Below are positions 21,793 to 35,071 of a DNA stretch of 64,000 bases, piece after piece. The stretch is from Magicicada septendecula (lineage: Eukaryota; Arthropoda; Insecta; Hemiptera; Cicadidae). Both the position numbers and the translations under genes were made by a program. The notes beneath the pieces are model-generated. The model saw nothing but the letters and a program-made list of their open reading frames with translations, searched no databases and was not told the origin of the DNA. Numbering within the stretch: the stretch's first letter is position 1; each line of letters opens with the position of its first letter. The stretch lies in NCBI GenBank assembly GCA_034769895.1, contig JAWRYS010000709.1:1-64000 (forward strand). The letters run 5' to 3'.

Positions 21793-24516
21793 AGTAACAA
21801 ATAAATGAACATTTGATTCTATATTGTTTGATAAATATATATTTGTAATCAAATATATGACTCAATTTGTCTAAAAAGAACTCATTGCCATTAAATAACA
21901 TTCAAATTGTAAGGTAAAAACTATCCAAGTCATATTAAGAAATTTTGTAGTATATAAATGCAAATGAATCATTAAACGTTGATTGATATATCTTAATTAT
22001 GTGTTTATTATTACTGGCGCCCTGAGGTACAATAAAGAGTCGGTACACTGGAGTAAGTGTTATAGAGTATTAAGTAGAAATATTAATATTATCAGTGATT
22101 AAAGTAGTTTGTAAACCTTACTTCTCACATGCTCGTAGGCCAACATAATGTGCAAATTAATAATGTAAATCTTTCATAAAGGCCTATCTAGTAGTGTATT
22201 ACAACAGACACACAGACAGACAGACACACACACCGACACTTTTCGAAAAATCCCTTTTTGCATGTTTTGAGTGTAGTACAATCAGAATCTGCAATAATCT
22301 CGAACACGATTTTTTTTCCATCACCATACTTCCATTTCCTTAAGGAACATGGAAGTAAAAATTACCTTTGATAAAAAAACCGTTGCCGGTAAACTACCCC
22401 TTTCCCTTAACCGATCTTCACCAAAAACAGTAGGTCTTGAGTACTCTACAAATCAGGGCTGTATGCAATACATTATTTGATTCTGATTGAATTTCCGGCT
22501 GTTATCGTTTGCCATAGAAAATACCCTTGTTAAAACATAAAACGTTGCAGGTAAACTACCCCTTTCCCTTAACAGATCTTCAATAAAAACAATAGGTCTT
22601 GAGAACTCTACAATTTAGGGCTGTATGCGAATAATAATTTGATTCTGTTTGAATTTCCGGCTGTTATCGTTTGCCGTAGAAAATACCCTTGTTAAAACAT
22701 AAAACGTTGCAGGTAAACTACCCATTTCCCTAAACCGATCTTCAACAAAATCAACAGATCTTGAGTTCTGTATAATTCAAAAAGGTATGCAGAAGAGTAG
22801 TTGATTCTGTTTTAATGTACGGCAGTTATCGTTCGTCATAAAAAAAATTACCCTTGTTAAAACATAAAATGTTGCAGGTAAACTACCATATTCCCTTAAC
22901 CGATCTTCACCAAAACAAACAGGTCTTGAGAACTCTATAATTCAGGGCTGTATGCAAAACATTATTTAATTCTGTTTGATTTTGCGGATATTATCGTTTG
23001 CCATAGAAAATACCCTTGTTAAAACATAAAACGTTGCTGGTAAACTACCCCTTTCCCTTAACCGATCTTCACCAAAAACAACAAGTCTTGAGAACTCTAC
23101 AATTCTGGGCTGTATGCAAAAGAGTAGTTGATTCTGTTTGAATTCACGGCTGTTATCGATTGCCATAAAAAAAAATTACCCTTGATTAAAAAAAACCGTT
23201 GTAGGTAAACTACCCCTTCCCCACAACCGATCTTCACCAAAAACAACCGGTCTTGAGTACTCTACAAATCAGGGTTGTATGCAAAAATTATTTGATTCTG
23301 TTTGAATTTGCGGCTGTTATCGTTTGCCATAGAAAAAAAATCTACAGACACAAAGACACACAGATAGACAGACAGACAGTGTAACGCAAAATTTAAGCAA
23401 TCGCAAATTTTACTAAATCAAACTATGCTGAACGCAAAGAAATATGTATGTTTTAGAAAGCGGGGAGGTAGTGAAACGCCTGCACCGTTAGGCGGCATTA
23501 CTTGAAAGAAATTAACTTGTAAAAACTGTAGAGTATAGCGGTAGGTTAGCAACGCCGGCCTTGGGGCTGACGTCTATAAGGAAGGTAATTTCAGGCTAAG
23601 TCACGTTTTGGGACATAACTATCATAAAATGTATTATTCGCTAGGATATTAAGGGTGTTTGCCAATGCTGTAAACTTTAAGTGCATGTAACAATAGATAC
23701 CGTTATGTGAGAGACAGTGATGTGTGAGTGAGATAAATAGAGACGCTAGTTTTTTTTTAGCACGTGGAACGCGGAAAACGTTCGACAAATCAGAAAAAGC
23801 GTCATGTGTTGCGCGGGAGGTTTTCGCTAAGGAGATTGGGCGATTTTGTATTTAGCGCTAGTTTAAACCTATGGGGTTGTTTTTCTATCGAGACTTGGTA
23901 AGGGAAATTCAAAGCAAGTATAAATAATGAACTTGAAGAGAAATTAGTTAGTCTTCTTCATACCGGCGAAACTACACTGAAGAGACTCGCGTACGCTGTT
24001 TTGCGTTAACTATATAGATATGTTTTATTAGTAACTTAAAGAATAAAGTAAATGCGCAGAAGTAAACGGAAGTAAGGGAACGTGGTAATTGCTAACGCGA
24101 AAGTTATAAAATTTAATAAACAGTAATAAGTAAATGAGTGAATGTTCGGAGTAGTAACGAATAACTAAAAGTAAATACTGCATATAAATTTTCATCAATC
24201 CGGTATTTTGTGGTGAGATCACTGAAGAGAGCGAATTAGTTCGGGTTAAAGTCACGACGGTATGAGATAATCGAGACGCACGCAATGCGAACTGTGTTAG
24301 ATGCACTTAAGGTAAATTCAATAATACGTGTAAACCAGAGTGTATAATTATACGACATAATTGTATGTATGACCAATATGTCAAGTGTAGTGTACATCTG
24401 TGATAAAGTGAATTAGTGCATTCATAACCAGGATTAACACGCAACAAACAGCTGCCGACGACTCACCGATCTGCAACACCTTAAGGACTACGTACATCGG
24501 AAGGATTCTCCACGCA
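21793..24516 (+). repeat. Array unit 9 (last uniform block-A unit)
   Basis: A 2724-bp copy and the last with only block-A states. TGGCGCCC starts at 22015; the LTR-like segment starts at 23470. Confidence 0.96.
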
Positions 24517-27244
24517 AGTAACAAATAAATGAACATTTGATTCTATATTGTTTGATAAATATATATTTGTAATCAAATATATGACTCAATTTGTCTAAAA
24601 AGAACTCATTGCCATTAAATAACATTCAAATTGTAAGGTAAAAACTATCCAAGTCATATTAAGAAATTTTGTAGTATATAAATGCAAATGAATCATTAAA
24701 CGTTGATTGATATATCTTAATTATGTGTTTATTATTACTGGCGCCCTGAGGTACAATAAAGAGTCGGTACACTGGAGTAAGTGTTATAGAGTATTAAGTA
24801 GAAATATTAATATTATCAGTGATTAAAGTAGTTTGTAAACCTTACTTCTCACATGCTCGTAGGCCAACATAATGTGCAAATTAATAATGTAAATCTTTCA
24901 TAAAGGCCTATCTAGTAGTGTATTACAACAGACACACAGACAGACAGACACACACACAGACACTTTTCGAAAAATCCCTTTTTGCATGTTTTGAGTGTAG
25001 TACAATCAGAATCTGCAATAATCTCGAACACGATTTTTTTTCCATCACCATACTTCCATTTCCTTAAGGAACATGGAAGTAAAAATTACCTTTGATAAAA
25101 AAACCGTTGCCGGTAAACTACCCCTTTCCCTTAACCGATCTTCACCAAAAACAGTAGGTCTTGAGTACTCTACAAATCAGGGCTGTATGCAATACATTAT
25201 TTGATTCTGATTGAATTTCCGGCTGTTATCGTTTGCCATAGAAAATACCCTTGTTAAAACATAAAACGTTGCAGGTAAACTACCCCTTTCCCTTAACAGA
25301 TCTTCAATAAAAACAATAGGTCTTGAGAACTCTACAATTTAGGGCTGTATGCGAATAATAATTTGATTCTGTTTGAATTTCCGGCTGTTATCGTTTGCCG
25401 TAGAAAATACCCTTGTTAAAACATAAAACGTTGCAGGTAAACTACCCATTTCCCTAAAGCGATCTTCAACAAAATCAACAGATCTTGAGTTCTGTATAAT
25501 TCAAAAAGGTATGCAGAAGAGTAGTTGATTCTGTTTTAATGTACGGCAGTTATCGTTCGTCATAAAAAAAATTACCCTTGTTAAAACATAAAATGTTGCA
25601 GGTAAACTACCATATTCCCTTAACCGATCTTCACCAAAACAAACAGGTCTTGAGAACTCTATAATTCAGGGCTGTATGCAAAACATTATTTAATTCTGTT
25701 TGATTTTGCGGATATTATCGTTTGCCATAGAAAATACCCTTGTTAAAACATAAAACGTTGCTGGTAAACTACCCCTTTCCCTTAACCGATCTTCACCAAA
25801 AACAACAAGTCTTGAGAACTCTACAATTCTGGGCTGTATGCAAAAGAGTAGTTGATTCTGTTTGAATTCACGGCTGTTATCGATTGCCATAAAAAAAAAT
25901 TACCCTTGATTAAAAAAAACCGTTGTAGGTAAACTACCCCTTCCCCACAACCGATCTTCACCAAAAACAACCGGTCTTGAGTACTCTACAAATCAGGGTT
26001 GTATGCAAAAATTATTTGATTCTGTTTGAATTTGCGGCTGTTATCGTTTGGCATAGAAAAAAAATCTACAGACACAAAGACACACAGATAGACAGACAGA
26101 CAGACAGTGTAACGCAAAATTTAAGCAATCGCAAATTTTACTAAATCAAACTATGCTGAACGCAAAGAAATATGTATGTTTTAGAAAGCGGGGAGGTAGT
26201 GAAACGCCTGCACCGTTAGGCGGCATTACTTGAAAGAAATTAACTTGTAAAAACTGTAGAGTATAGCGGTAGGTTAGCAACGCCGGCCTTGGGGCTGACG
26301 TCTATAAGGAAGGTAATTTCAGGCTAAGTCACGTTTTGGGACATAACTATCATAAAATGTATTATTCGCTAGGATATTAAGGGTGTTTGCCAATGCTGTA
26401 AACTTTAAGTGCATGTAACAATAGATACCGTTATGTGAGAGAGAGTGATGTGTGAGTGAGATAAATAGAGACGCTAGTTTTTTTTTAGCACGTGGAACGC
26501 GGAAAACGTTCGACAAATCAGAAAAAGCGTCATGTGTTGCGCGGGAGGTTTTCGCTAAGGAGATTGGGCGATTTTGTATTTAGCGCTAGTTTAAACCTAT
26601 GGGGTTGTTTTTCTATCGAGACTTGGTAAGGGAAATTCAAAGCAAGTATAAATAATGAACTTGAAGAGAAATTAGTTAGTCTTCTTCATACCGGCGAAAC
26701 TACACTGAAGAGACTCGCGTACGCTGTTTTGCGTTAACTATATAGATATGTTTTATTAGTAACTTAAAGAATAAAGTAAATGCGCAGAAGTAAACGGAAG
26801 TAAGGGAACGTGGTAATTGCTAACGCGAAAGTTATAAAATTTAATAAACAGTAATAAGTAAATGAGTGAATGTTCGGAGTAGTAACGAATAACTAAAAGT
26901 AAATACTGCATATAAATTTTCATCAATCCGATATTTTGTGGTGAGATCACTGAAGAGAGCGAATTAGTTCGGGTTAAAGTCACGACGGTATGAGATAATC
27001 GAGACGCACGCAATGCGAACTGTGTTAGATGCACTTAAGGTAAATTCAATAATACGTGTAAACCAGAGTGTATAATTATACGACATAATTGTATGTATCA
27101 CCAATATGTCAAGTGTAGTGTACATCTGTGATAAAGTGAATTAGTGCATTCATAACCAGGATTAACACGCAACAAACAGCTGCCGACGACTCACCGATCT
27201 GCAACACCTTAAGGACTACGTACATCGGAAGGATTCTCCACGCA
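24517..27244 (+). repeat. Array unit 10 (A/B mosaic boundary unit)
   Basis: A 2728-bp copy. Most of it is block-A (R2 intact with CTTAACAGATC, TGCGAATAATAA, ACTATCAT present, TATAAATAATG). It also has block-B states: ACACACAGACAC in the first microsatellite (near 24950), GAGAGAGTGATG (near 26440) and GTATCACC (near 27097). The second microsatellite has one extra GACA (near 26100), which explains the extra four bases. Private changes include AAAGCGATC in R3, TTTGGCATAG at the end of R6 and CCGATATTTTG near 26928. It looks like an exchange or conversion boundary. Confidence 0.93.
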
Positions 27245-29797
27245 AGTAACAAATAAATGAACATTTGATTCTATATTGTTTGATAAATATATATTTGTAA
27301 TCAAATATATTACTCAATTTGTCTAAAAAGAACTCATTGCCATTAAATAACATTCAAATTGTAAGGTGAAAACTATCCAAGTCATATTAAGAAATTTTGT
27401 AGTATATAAATGCAAATGAATCATTAAACGTTGATTGATATATCTTAATTTGTGTTTATTATTACTGGCGCCCTGAGGTACAATAAAGAGTCGGTACACT
27501 GGAGTAAGTGTTATAGAGTATTAAGTAGAAATATTAATATTATCAGTGATTAAAGTAGTTTGTAAACCTTACTTCTCACATGCTCGTAGGCCAACATAAT
27601 GTGCAAATTAATAATTTAACTCTTTCATAAAGGCCTATCTAGTAGTGTATTACAACAGACACACAGACAGACAGACACACACACAGACACTTTTCGAAAA
27701 ATCCCTTTTTGCATGTTTTGAGTGTAGTACAATCAGAATCTGCAATAATCTCGAACACGATTTTTTTTTGCCATCACCATACTTCCATTTCCTTAAGGAA
27801 CATGGAAGTGAAAATTACCTTTGATAAAAAAACCGTTGCAGGTAAACTACCCCTTTCCCTTAACCGTTCTTCACCAAAAACAGTAGGTCTTGAGTACTCT
27901 ACAAATCAGGGCTGTATGCAAAACATTATTTGATTCTGATTGAATTTCCGGCTGTTATCGTTTGCCATAGAAAATACCCTTGTTAAAACATAAAACGTTG
28001 CAGGTAAACTACCCCTTTCCCTAAACCGATCTTCAACAAAATCAACAGATCTTGAGTTCTGTATAATTCCAAAAGGTATGCAGAAGAGTAGTTTATTCTG
28101 TTTTAATGTACGGCAGTTATCGTTCGTCATAAAAAAATTACCCTTGTTAAAACATAAAATGTTGCAGGTAAACTACCATATTCCCTTAACCGATCTTCAC
28201 CAAAACCAACAGGTCTTGAGAACTCTATAATTCAGGGCTGTATGCAAAACATTATTTAATTCTGTTTGATTTTGCGGATATTATCGTTTGCCATAGAAAA
28301 TACCCTTGTTAAAACATAAAACGTTGCTGGTAAACTACCCCTTTCCCTTAACCGATCTTCACCAAAAACAACAAGTCTTGAGAACTCTACAATTCTGAGC
28401 TGTATGCAAAAGAGTAGTTGATTCTGTTTGAATTCACGGCTGTTATCGATTGCCATAAAAAAAAATTACCCTTGATTAAAAAAAACCGTTGTAGGTAAAC
28501 TACCCCTTCCCCACAACCGATCTTCACCAAAAACAACCGGTCTTGAGTACTCTACAAATCAGGGTAGTATGCAAAAAATTATTTGATTCTGTTTGAATTT
28601 GCGGCTGTTATCGTTTGCCATAGAAAAAAAATCTACAGACACAAAGACACACAGATAGACAGACAGACAGTGTAACGCAAAATTTAAGCAATCGCAAATT
28701 TTACTAAATCAAACTATGCTGAACGCAAAGAAATATGTATGTTTTAGAAAGCGGGGTGGTAGTGAAACGCCTGCACCGTTAGGCGGCATTACTTGAAAGA
28801 AATTAACTTGTAAAAACTGTAGAGTATAGCGGTAGGTTAGCAACGCCGGCCTTGGGGCTGACGTCTATAAGGAAGGTAATTTCAGGCTAAGTCACGTTTT
28901 GGGACATAAAATGTATTATTCGCTAGGATATTAAGGGTGTTTGCCAATGCTGTAAACTTTAAGTGCATGTAACAATAGATACCGTTATGTGAGAGAGAGT
29001 GATGTGTGAGTGAGATAAATAGAGACGCTAGTTTTTTTTAGCACGTGGAACGCGGAAAACGTTCGACAAATCAGAAAAAGCGTCATGTGTTGCGCGGGAG
29101 GTTTTCGCTAAGGAGATTGGGCGATTTTGTATTTAGCGCTAGTTTAAACCTATGGGGTTGTTTTTCTATCGAGACTTGGTAAGGGAAATTCAAAGCAAGT
29201 ATAAATAATGAACTTGAAGAGAAATTAGTTAGTCTTCTTCATACCGGCGAAACTACACTGAAGAGACTCGCGTACGCTGTTTTGCGTTAACTATATAGAT
29301 ATGTTTTATTAGTAACTTAAAGAATAAAGTAAATGCGCAGAAGTAAACGGAAGTAAGGGAACGTGGTAATTGCTAACGCGAAAGTTATAAAGTTTAATAA
29401 ACAGTAATAAGTAAATGAGTGAATGTTCGGAGTAGTAACGAATAACTAAAAGTAAATACTGCATATAAATTTTCATCAATCCGGTATTTTGTGGTGAGAT
29501 CACTGAAGAGAGCGAATTAGTTCGGGTTAAAGTCACGACGGTATGAGATAATCGAGACGCACGCAATGCGAACTGTGTTAGATGCACTTAAGGTAAATTC
29601 AATAATACGTGTAAACCAGAGTGTATAATTATACGACATAATTGTATGTATCACCAATATGTCAAGTGTAGTGTACATCAGTGATAAAGTGAATTAGTGC
29701 ATTCATAACCAGGATTAACACGCAACAAACAGCTGCCGACGACTCACCGATCTGCAACACCTTAAGGACTACGTACATCGGAAGGATTCTCCACGCA
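27245..29797 (+). repeat. Array unit 11 (block B, short, lacks R2)
   Basis: A 2553-bp copy with five sub-repeats. R1 (from 27835) is followed directly by R3 (from 27997); the R1 tail GCCATAG is retained, so the exchange point lies beyond it. It lacks the 9 bp containing ACTATCAT and keeps the TATAAATAATG promoter form. The purine tract is interrupted by a T (GGGGTGG, near 28757). ATCAGTGATAAAG near 29678 is shared only with unit 13. TGGCGCCC starts at 27466; the LTR-like segment starts at 28761. Confidence 0.94.
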
Positions 29798-32511
29798 AGT
29801 AACAAATAAATGAACATTTGATTCTATATTGTTTGATAAATATATATTTGTAATCAAATATATGACTCAATTTGTCTAAAAAGAACTCATTGCCATTAAA
29901 TAACATTCAAATTGTAAGGTAAAAACTATCCAAGTCATATTAAGAAATTTTGTAGTATATAAATGCAAATGAATCATTAAACGTTGATTGATATATCTTA
30001 ATTATGTGTTTATTATTACTGGCGCCCTGAGGTACAATAAAGAGTCGGTACACTGGAGTAAGTGTTATAGAGTATTAAGTAGAAATATTAATATTATCAG
30101 TGATTAAAGTAGTTTGTAAACCTTACTTCTCACATGCTCGTAGGCCAACATAATGTGCAAATTAATAATTTAACTCTTTCATAAAGGCCTATCTAGTAGT
30201 GTATTACAACAGACACACAGACAGACAGACACACACACAGACACTTTTCGAAAAATCCCTTTTTGCATGTTTTGAGTGTAGTACAATCAGAATCTGCAAT
30301 AATCTCGAACACGATTTTTTTTGCCATCACCATACTTCCATTTCCTTAAGGAACATGGAAGTAAAAATTACCTTTGATAAAAAAACCGTTGCCGGTAAAC
30401 TACCCCTTTCCCTTAACCGATCTTCACCAAAAACAGTAGGTCTTGAGTACTCTACAAATCAGGGCTGTATGCAATACATTATTTGATTCTGATTAAATTT
30501 CCGGCTGTTATCGTTTGCCATAGAAAATACCCTTGTTAAAACATAAAACGTTGCAGGTAAACTACCCCTTTCCCTTAACCGATCTTCCATAAAAACAATA
30601 GGTCTTGAGAACTCTACAATTTAGGGCTGTATGCAAATAATAATTTGATTCTGTTTGAATTTCCGGCTGTTATCGTTTGCCGTAGAAAATACCCTTGTTA
30701 AAACATAAAACGTTGCAGGTAAACTACCCCTTTCCCTAAACCGATCTTCAACAAAATCAACAGATCTTGAGTTGTGTATAATTCAAAAAGGTATGCAGAA
30801 GGGTAGTTGATTCTGTTTTAATGTACGGCATTTATCGATAGTCATAAAAAAAATTACCCTTGTTAAAACATAAAATGTTGCAGGTAAACTACCATATTCC
30901 CTTAACCGATCTTCACCAAAACCAACAGGTCTTGAGAACTCTATAATTCAGGGCTGTATGCAAAACATTATTTAATTCTGTTTGATTTTGCGGATATTAT
31001 CGTTTGCCATAGAAAATACCCTTGTTAAAACATAAAACGTTGCTGGTAAACTACCCCTTTCCCTTAACCGAACTTCACCAAAAACAACAAGTCTTGAGAA
31101 CTCTACAATTCTGGGCTGTATGCAAAAGAGTAGTTGATTCTGTTTGAATTCACGGCTGTTATCGATTGCCATAAAAAAAATTACCCTTGATTAAAAAAAA
31201 CCGTTGTAGGTAAACTACCCCTTCCCCACAACTGATCTTCACCAAAAACAACCGGTCCTGAGTACTCTACAAATCAGGGTTGTATGCAAAAAATTATTTG
31301 ATTCTGTTTGAATTTGCGGCTGTTATCGTTTGCCAAAAAAAAAATCTACAGACACAAAGACACACAGATAGACAGACAGACAGTGTAACGCAAAATTTAA
31401 GCAATCGCAAATTTTACTAAATCAAACTATGCTGAACGCAAAGAAATATGTATGTTTTAGAAAGCGGGGAGGTAGTGAAACGCCTGCACCGTTAGGCGGC
31501 ATTACTTGAAAGAAATTAACTTGTAAAAACTGTAGAGTATAGCGGTAGGTTAGCAACGCCGGCCTTGGGGCTGACGTCTATAAGGAAGGTAATTTCAGGC
31601 TAAGTCACGTTTTGGGACATAAAATGTATTATTCGCTAGGATATTAAGGGTGTTTGCCAATGCTGTAAACTTTAAGTGCATGTAACAATAGATACCGTTA
31701 TGTGAGAGAGAGTGATGTGTGAGTGAGATAAATAGAGACGCTAGTTTTTTTTTAGCACGTGGAACGCGGAAAACGTTCGACAAATCAGAAAAAGCGTCAT
31801 GTGTTGCGCGGGAGGTTTTCGCTAAGGAGATTGGGCGATTTTGTATTTAGCGCTAGTTTAAACCTATGGGGTTGTTTTTCTATCGAGACTTGGTAAGGGA
31901 AATTCAAAGCAAGTATAAAATATGAACTTGAAGAGAAATTAGTTAGTCTTCTTCATACCGGCGAAACTACACTGAAGAGACTCGCGTACGCTGTTTTGCG
32001 TTAACTATATAGATATGTTTTATTATTACCTTAAAGAATAAAGTAAATGCGCAGAAGTAAACGGAAGTAAAGGAACGTGGTAATTGCTAACGCGAAAGTT
32101 ATAAAGTTTAATAAACAGTAATAAGTAAATGAGTGAATGTTCGGAGTAGTAACGAATAACTAAAAGTAAATACTGCATATAAATTTTCATCAATCCGGTA
32201 TTTTGTGGTGAGATCACTGAAGAGAGCGAATTAGTTCGGGTTAAAGTCACGACGGTATGAGATAATCGAGACGCACGCAATGCGAACTGTGTTAGATGCA
32301 CTTAAGGTAAATTCAATAATACGTGTAAACCAGAGTGTATAATTATACGACATAATTGTATGTATCACCAATATGTCAAGTGTAGTGTACATCTGTGATA
32401 AAGTGAATTAGTGCATTCATAACCAGGATTAACACGCAACAAACAGCTGCCGACGACTCACCGATCTGCAACACCTTAAGGACTACGTACATCGGAAGGA
32501 TTCTCCACGCA
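29798..32511 (+). repeat. Array unit 12 (block B, long)
   Basis: A 2714-bp copy with R1-R6. GATTAAATTTCC at the end of R1 is shared with unit 14, while CCGAACTTC in R5 (near 31068) and TTATTACC (near 32023) are shared with unit 15. It lacks the 9-bp stretch and has the TATAAAATATG promoter form (31914-31924). TGGCGCCC starts at 30020; the LTR-like segment starts at 31474. Confidence 0.94.
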
Positions 32512-35071
32512 AGTAACAAATAAATGAACATTTGATTCTATATTGTTTGATAAATATATATTTGTAATCAAATATATGACTCAATTTGTCTAAAAAGAAC
32601 TCATTGCCATTAAATAACATTCAAATTGTAAGGTGAAAACTATCCAAGTCATATTAAGAAATTTTGTAGTATATAAATGCAAATGAATCATTAAACGTTG
32701 ATTGATATATCTTAATTTGTGTTTATTATTACTGGCGCCCTGAGGTACAATAAAGAGTCGGTACACTGGAGTAAGTGTTATAGAGTATTAAGTAGAAATA
32801 TTAATATTATCAGTGATTAAAGTAGTTTGTAAACCTTACTTCTCACATGCTCGTAGGCCAACATAATGTGCAAATTAATAATTTAACTCTTTCATAAAGG
32901 CCTATCTAGTAGTGTATTACAACAGACACACAGACAGGCAGACACACACACAGACACTTTTCGAAAAATCCCTTTTTGCATGTTTTGAGTGTAGTACAAT
33001 CAGAATCTGCAATAATCTCGAACACGATTTTTTTTTGCCATCACCATACTTCCATTTCCTTAAGGAACATGGAAGTAAAAATTACCTTTGATAAAAAAAC
33101 CGTTGCAGGTAAACTACCCCTTTCCCTTAACCGATCTTCACCAAAAACAGTAGGTCTTGAGTACTCTACAAATCAGGGCTGTATGCAAAACATTATTTGA
33201 TTCTGATTGAATTTCCGGCTGTTATCGTTTGCCATAGAAAATACCCTTGTTAAAACATAAAACGTTGCAGGTAAACTACCCCTTTCCCTTAACCGATCTT
33301 CAATAAAAACAATAGGCCTTGAGAACTCTACAATTTAGGGCTGTATGCAAATAATAATTTGATTCTGTTTGAATTTCCGGCTGTTATCGTTTGCCGTAGA
33401 AATTACCCTTGTTAAAACATAAAATGTTGCAGGTAAACTACCATATTCCCTTAACCGATCTTCACCAAAACCAACAGGTCTTGAGAACTCTATAATTCAG
33501 GGCTGTATGCAAAACATTATTTAATTCTGTTTGATTTTGCGGATATTATCGTTTGCCATAGAAAATACCCTTGTTAAAACATAAAACGTTGCTGGTAAAC
33601 TACCCCTTTCCCTTAACCGATCTTCACCAAAAACAACAAGTCTTGAGAACTCTACAATTCTGGGCTGTATGCAAAAGAGTAGTTGATTCTGTTTGAATTC
33701 ACGGGTGTTATCGATTGCCATAAAAAAAATTACCCTTGATTAAAAAAAACCGTTGTAGGTAAACTACCCCTTCCCCACAACCGATCTTCACCAAAAACAA
33801 CCGGTCTTGAGTACTCTACAAATCAGGGTTGTATGCAAAAAATTATTTGATTCTGTTTGAATTTGCGGCTGTTATCGTTTGCCAAAAAAAAAAAAATCTA
33901 CAGACACAAAGACACACAGATAGACAGACAGACAGTGTAACGCAAAATTTAAGCAATCGCAAATTTTACTAAATCAAACTATGCTGAACGCAAAGAAATA
34001 TGTATGTTTTAGAAAGCGGGGAGGTAGTGAAACGCCTGCACCGTTAGGCGGCATTACTTGAAAGAAATTAACTTGTAAAAACTGTAGAGTATAGCGGTAG
34101 GTTAGCAACGCCGGCCTTGGGGCTGACGTCTATAAGGAAGGTAATTTCAGGCTAAGTCACGTTTTGGGACATAACTATCATAAAATGTATTATTCGCTAG
34201 GATATTAAGGGTGTTTGCCAATGCTGTAAACTTTAAGTGCATGTAACAATAGATACCGTTATGTGAGAGAGAGTGATGTGTGAGTGAGATAAATAGAGAC
34301 GCTAGTTTTTTTTAGCACGTGGAACGCGGAAAACGTTCGACAAATCAGAAAAAGCGTCATGTGTTGCGCGGGAGGTTTTCGCTAAGGAGATTGGGCGATT
34401 TTGTATTTAGCGCTAGTTTAAACCTATGGGGTTGTTTTTCTATCGAGACTTGGTAAGGGAAATTCAAAGCAAGTATAAATAATGAACTTGAAGAGAAATT
34501 AGTTAGTCTTCTTCATACCGGCGAAACTACACTGAAGAGACTCGCGTACGCTGTTTTGCGTTAACTATATAGATATGTTTTATTAGTAACTTAAAGAATA
34601 AAGTAAATGCGCAGAAGTAAACGGAAGTAAGGGAACGTGGTAATTGCTAACGCGAAAGTTATAAAGTTTAATAAACAGTAATAAGTAAATGAGTGAATGT
34701 TCGGAGTAGTAACGAATAACTAAAAGTAAATACTGCATATAAATTTTCATCAATCCGGTATTTTGTGGTGAGATCACTGAAGAGAGCGAATTAGTTCGGG
34801 TTAAAGTCACGACGGTATGAGATAATCGAGACGCACGCAATGCGAACTGTGTTAGATGCACTTAAGGTAAATTCAATAATACGTGTAACCCAGAGTGTAT
34901 AATTATACGACATAATTGTATGTATCACCAATATGTCAAGTGTAGTGTACATCAGTGATAAAGTGAATTAGTGCATTCATAACCAGGATTAACACGCAAC
35001 AAACAGCTGCCGACGACTCACCGATCTGCAACACCTTAAGGACTACGTACATCGGAAGGATTCTCCACGCA
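32512..35071 (+). repeat. Array unit 13 (block B, short, uniquely lacks R3)
   Basis: A 2560-bp copy with five sub-repeats, but here R3 is missing and R2 is kept. The junction GCCGTAGAAATTACCC near 33393-33408 joins the R2 tail to the R3 tail. It retains the 9-bp ACTATCAT stretch and TATAAATAATG. GACAGGCAGAC near 32934 is shared with units 16, 18, 20 and 24. TGGCGCCC starts at 32733; the LTR-like segment starts at 34026. Confidence 0.94.

Larger units (their letters stand above)
1..24516 (+). repeat. Block A: nine highly homogenised full-length units
   Basis: Units 1-9 are 2723-2725 bp and differ by only a few substitutions and homopolymer indels each. Block-A markers are GATTTTTTTTCCATC before the sub-repeats, CTTAACAGATC in R2, TGCGAATAATAA at the end of R2, CATAACTATCATAAAATG, TATAAATAATG, GAGACAGTGATG and GTATGTATGACC. 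This homogeneity implies recent amplification or gene conversion. Confidence 0.93.

Noticed and set aside
30199-30486. Plus-strand 74- and 95-residue ORFs seen only in block B
   Set aside because: The reading frame is opened only by a G insertion and T-run length, begins in the GACA microsatellite, and ends in R1. It is absent from all block-A units, so it is a chance ORF.
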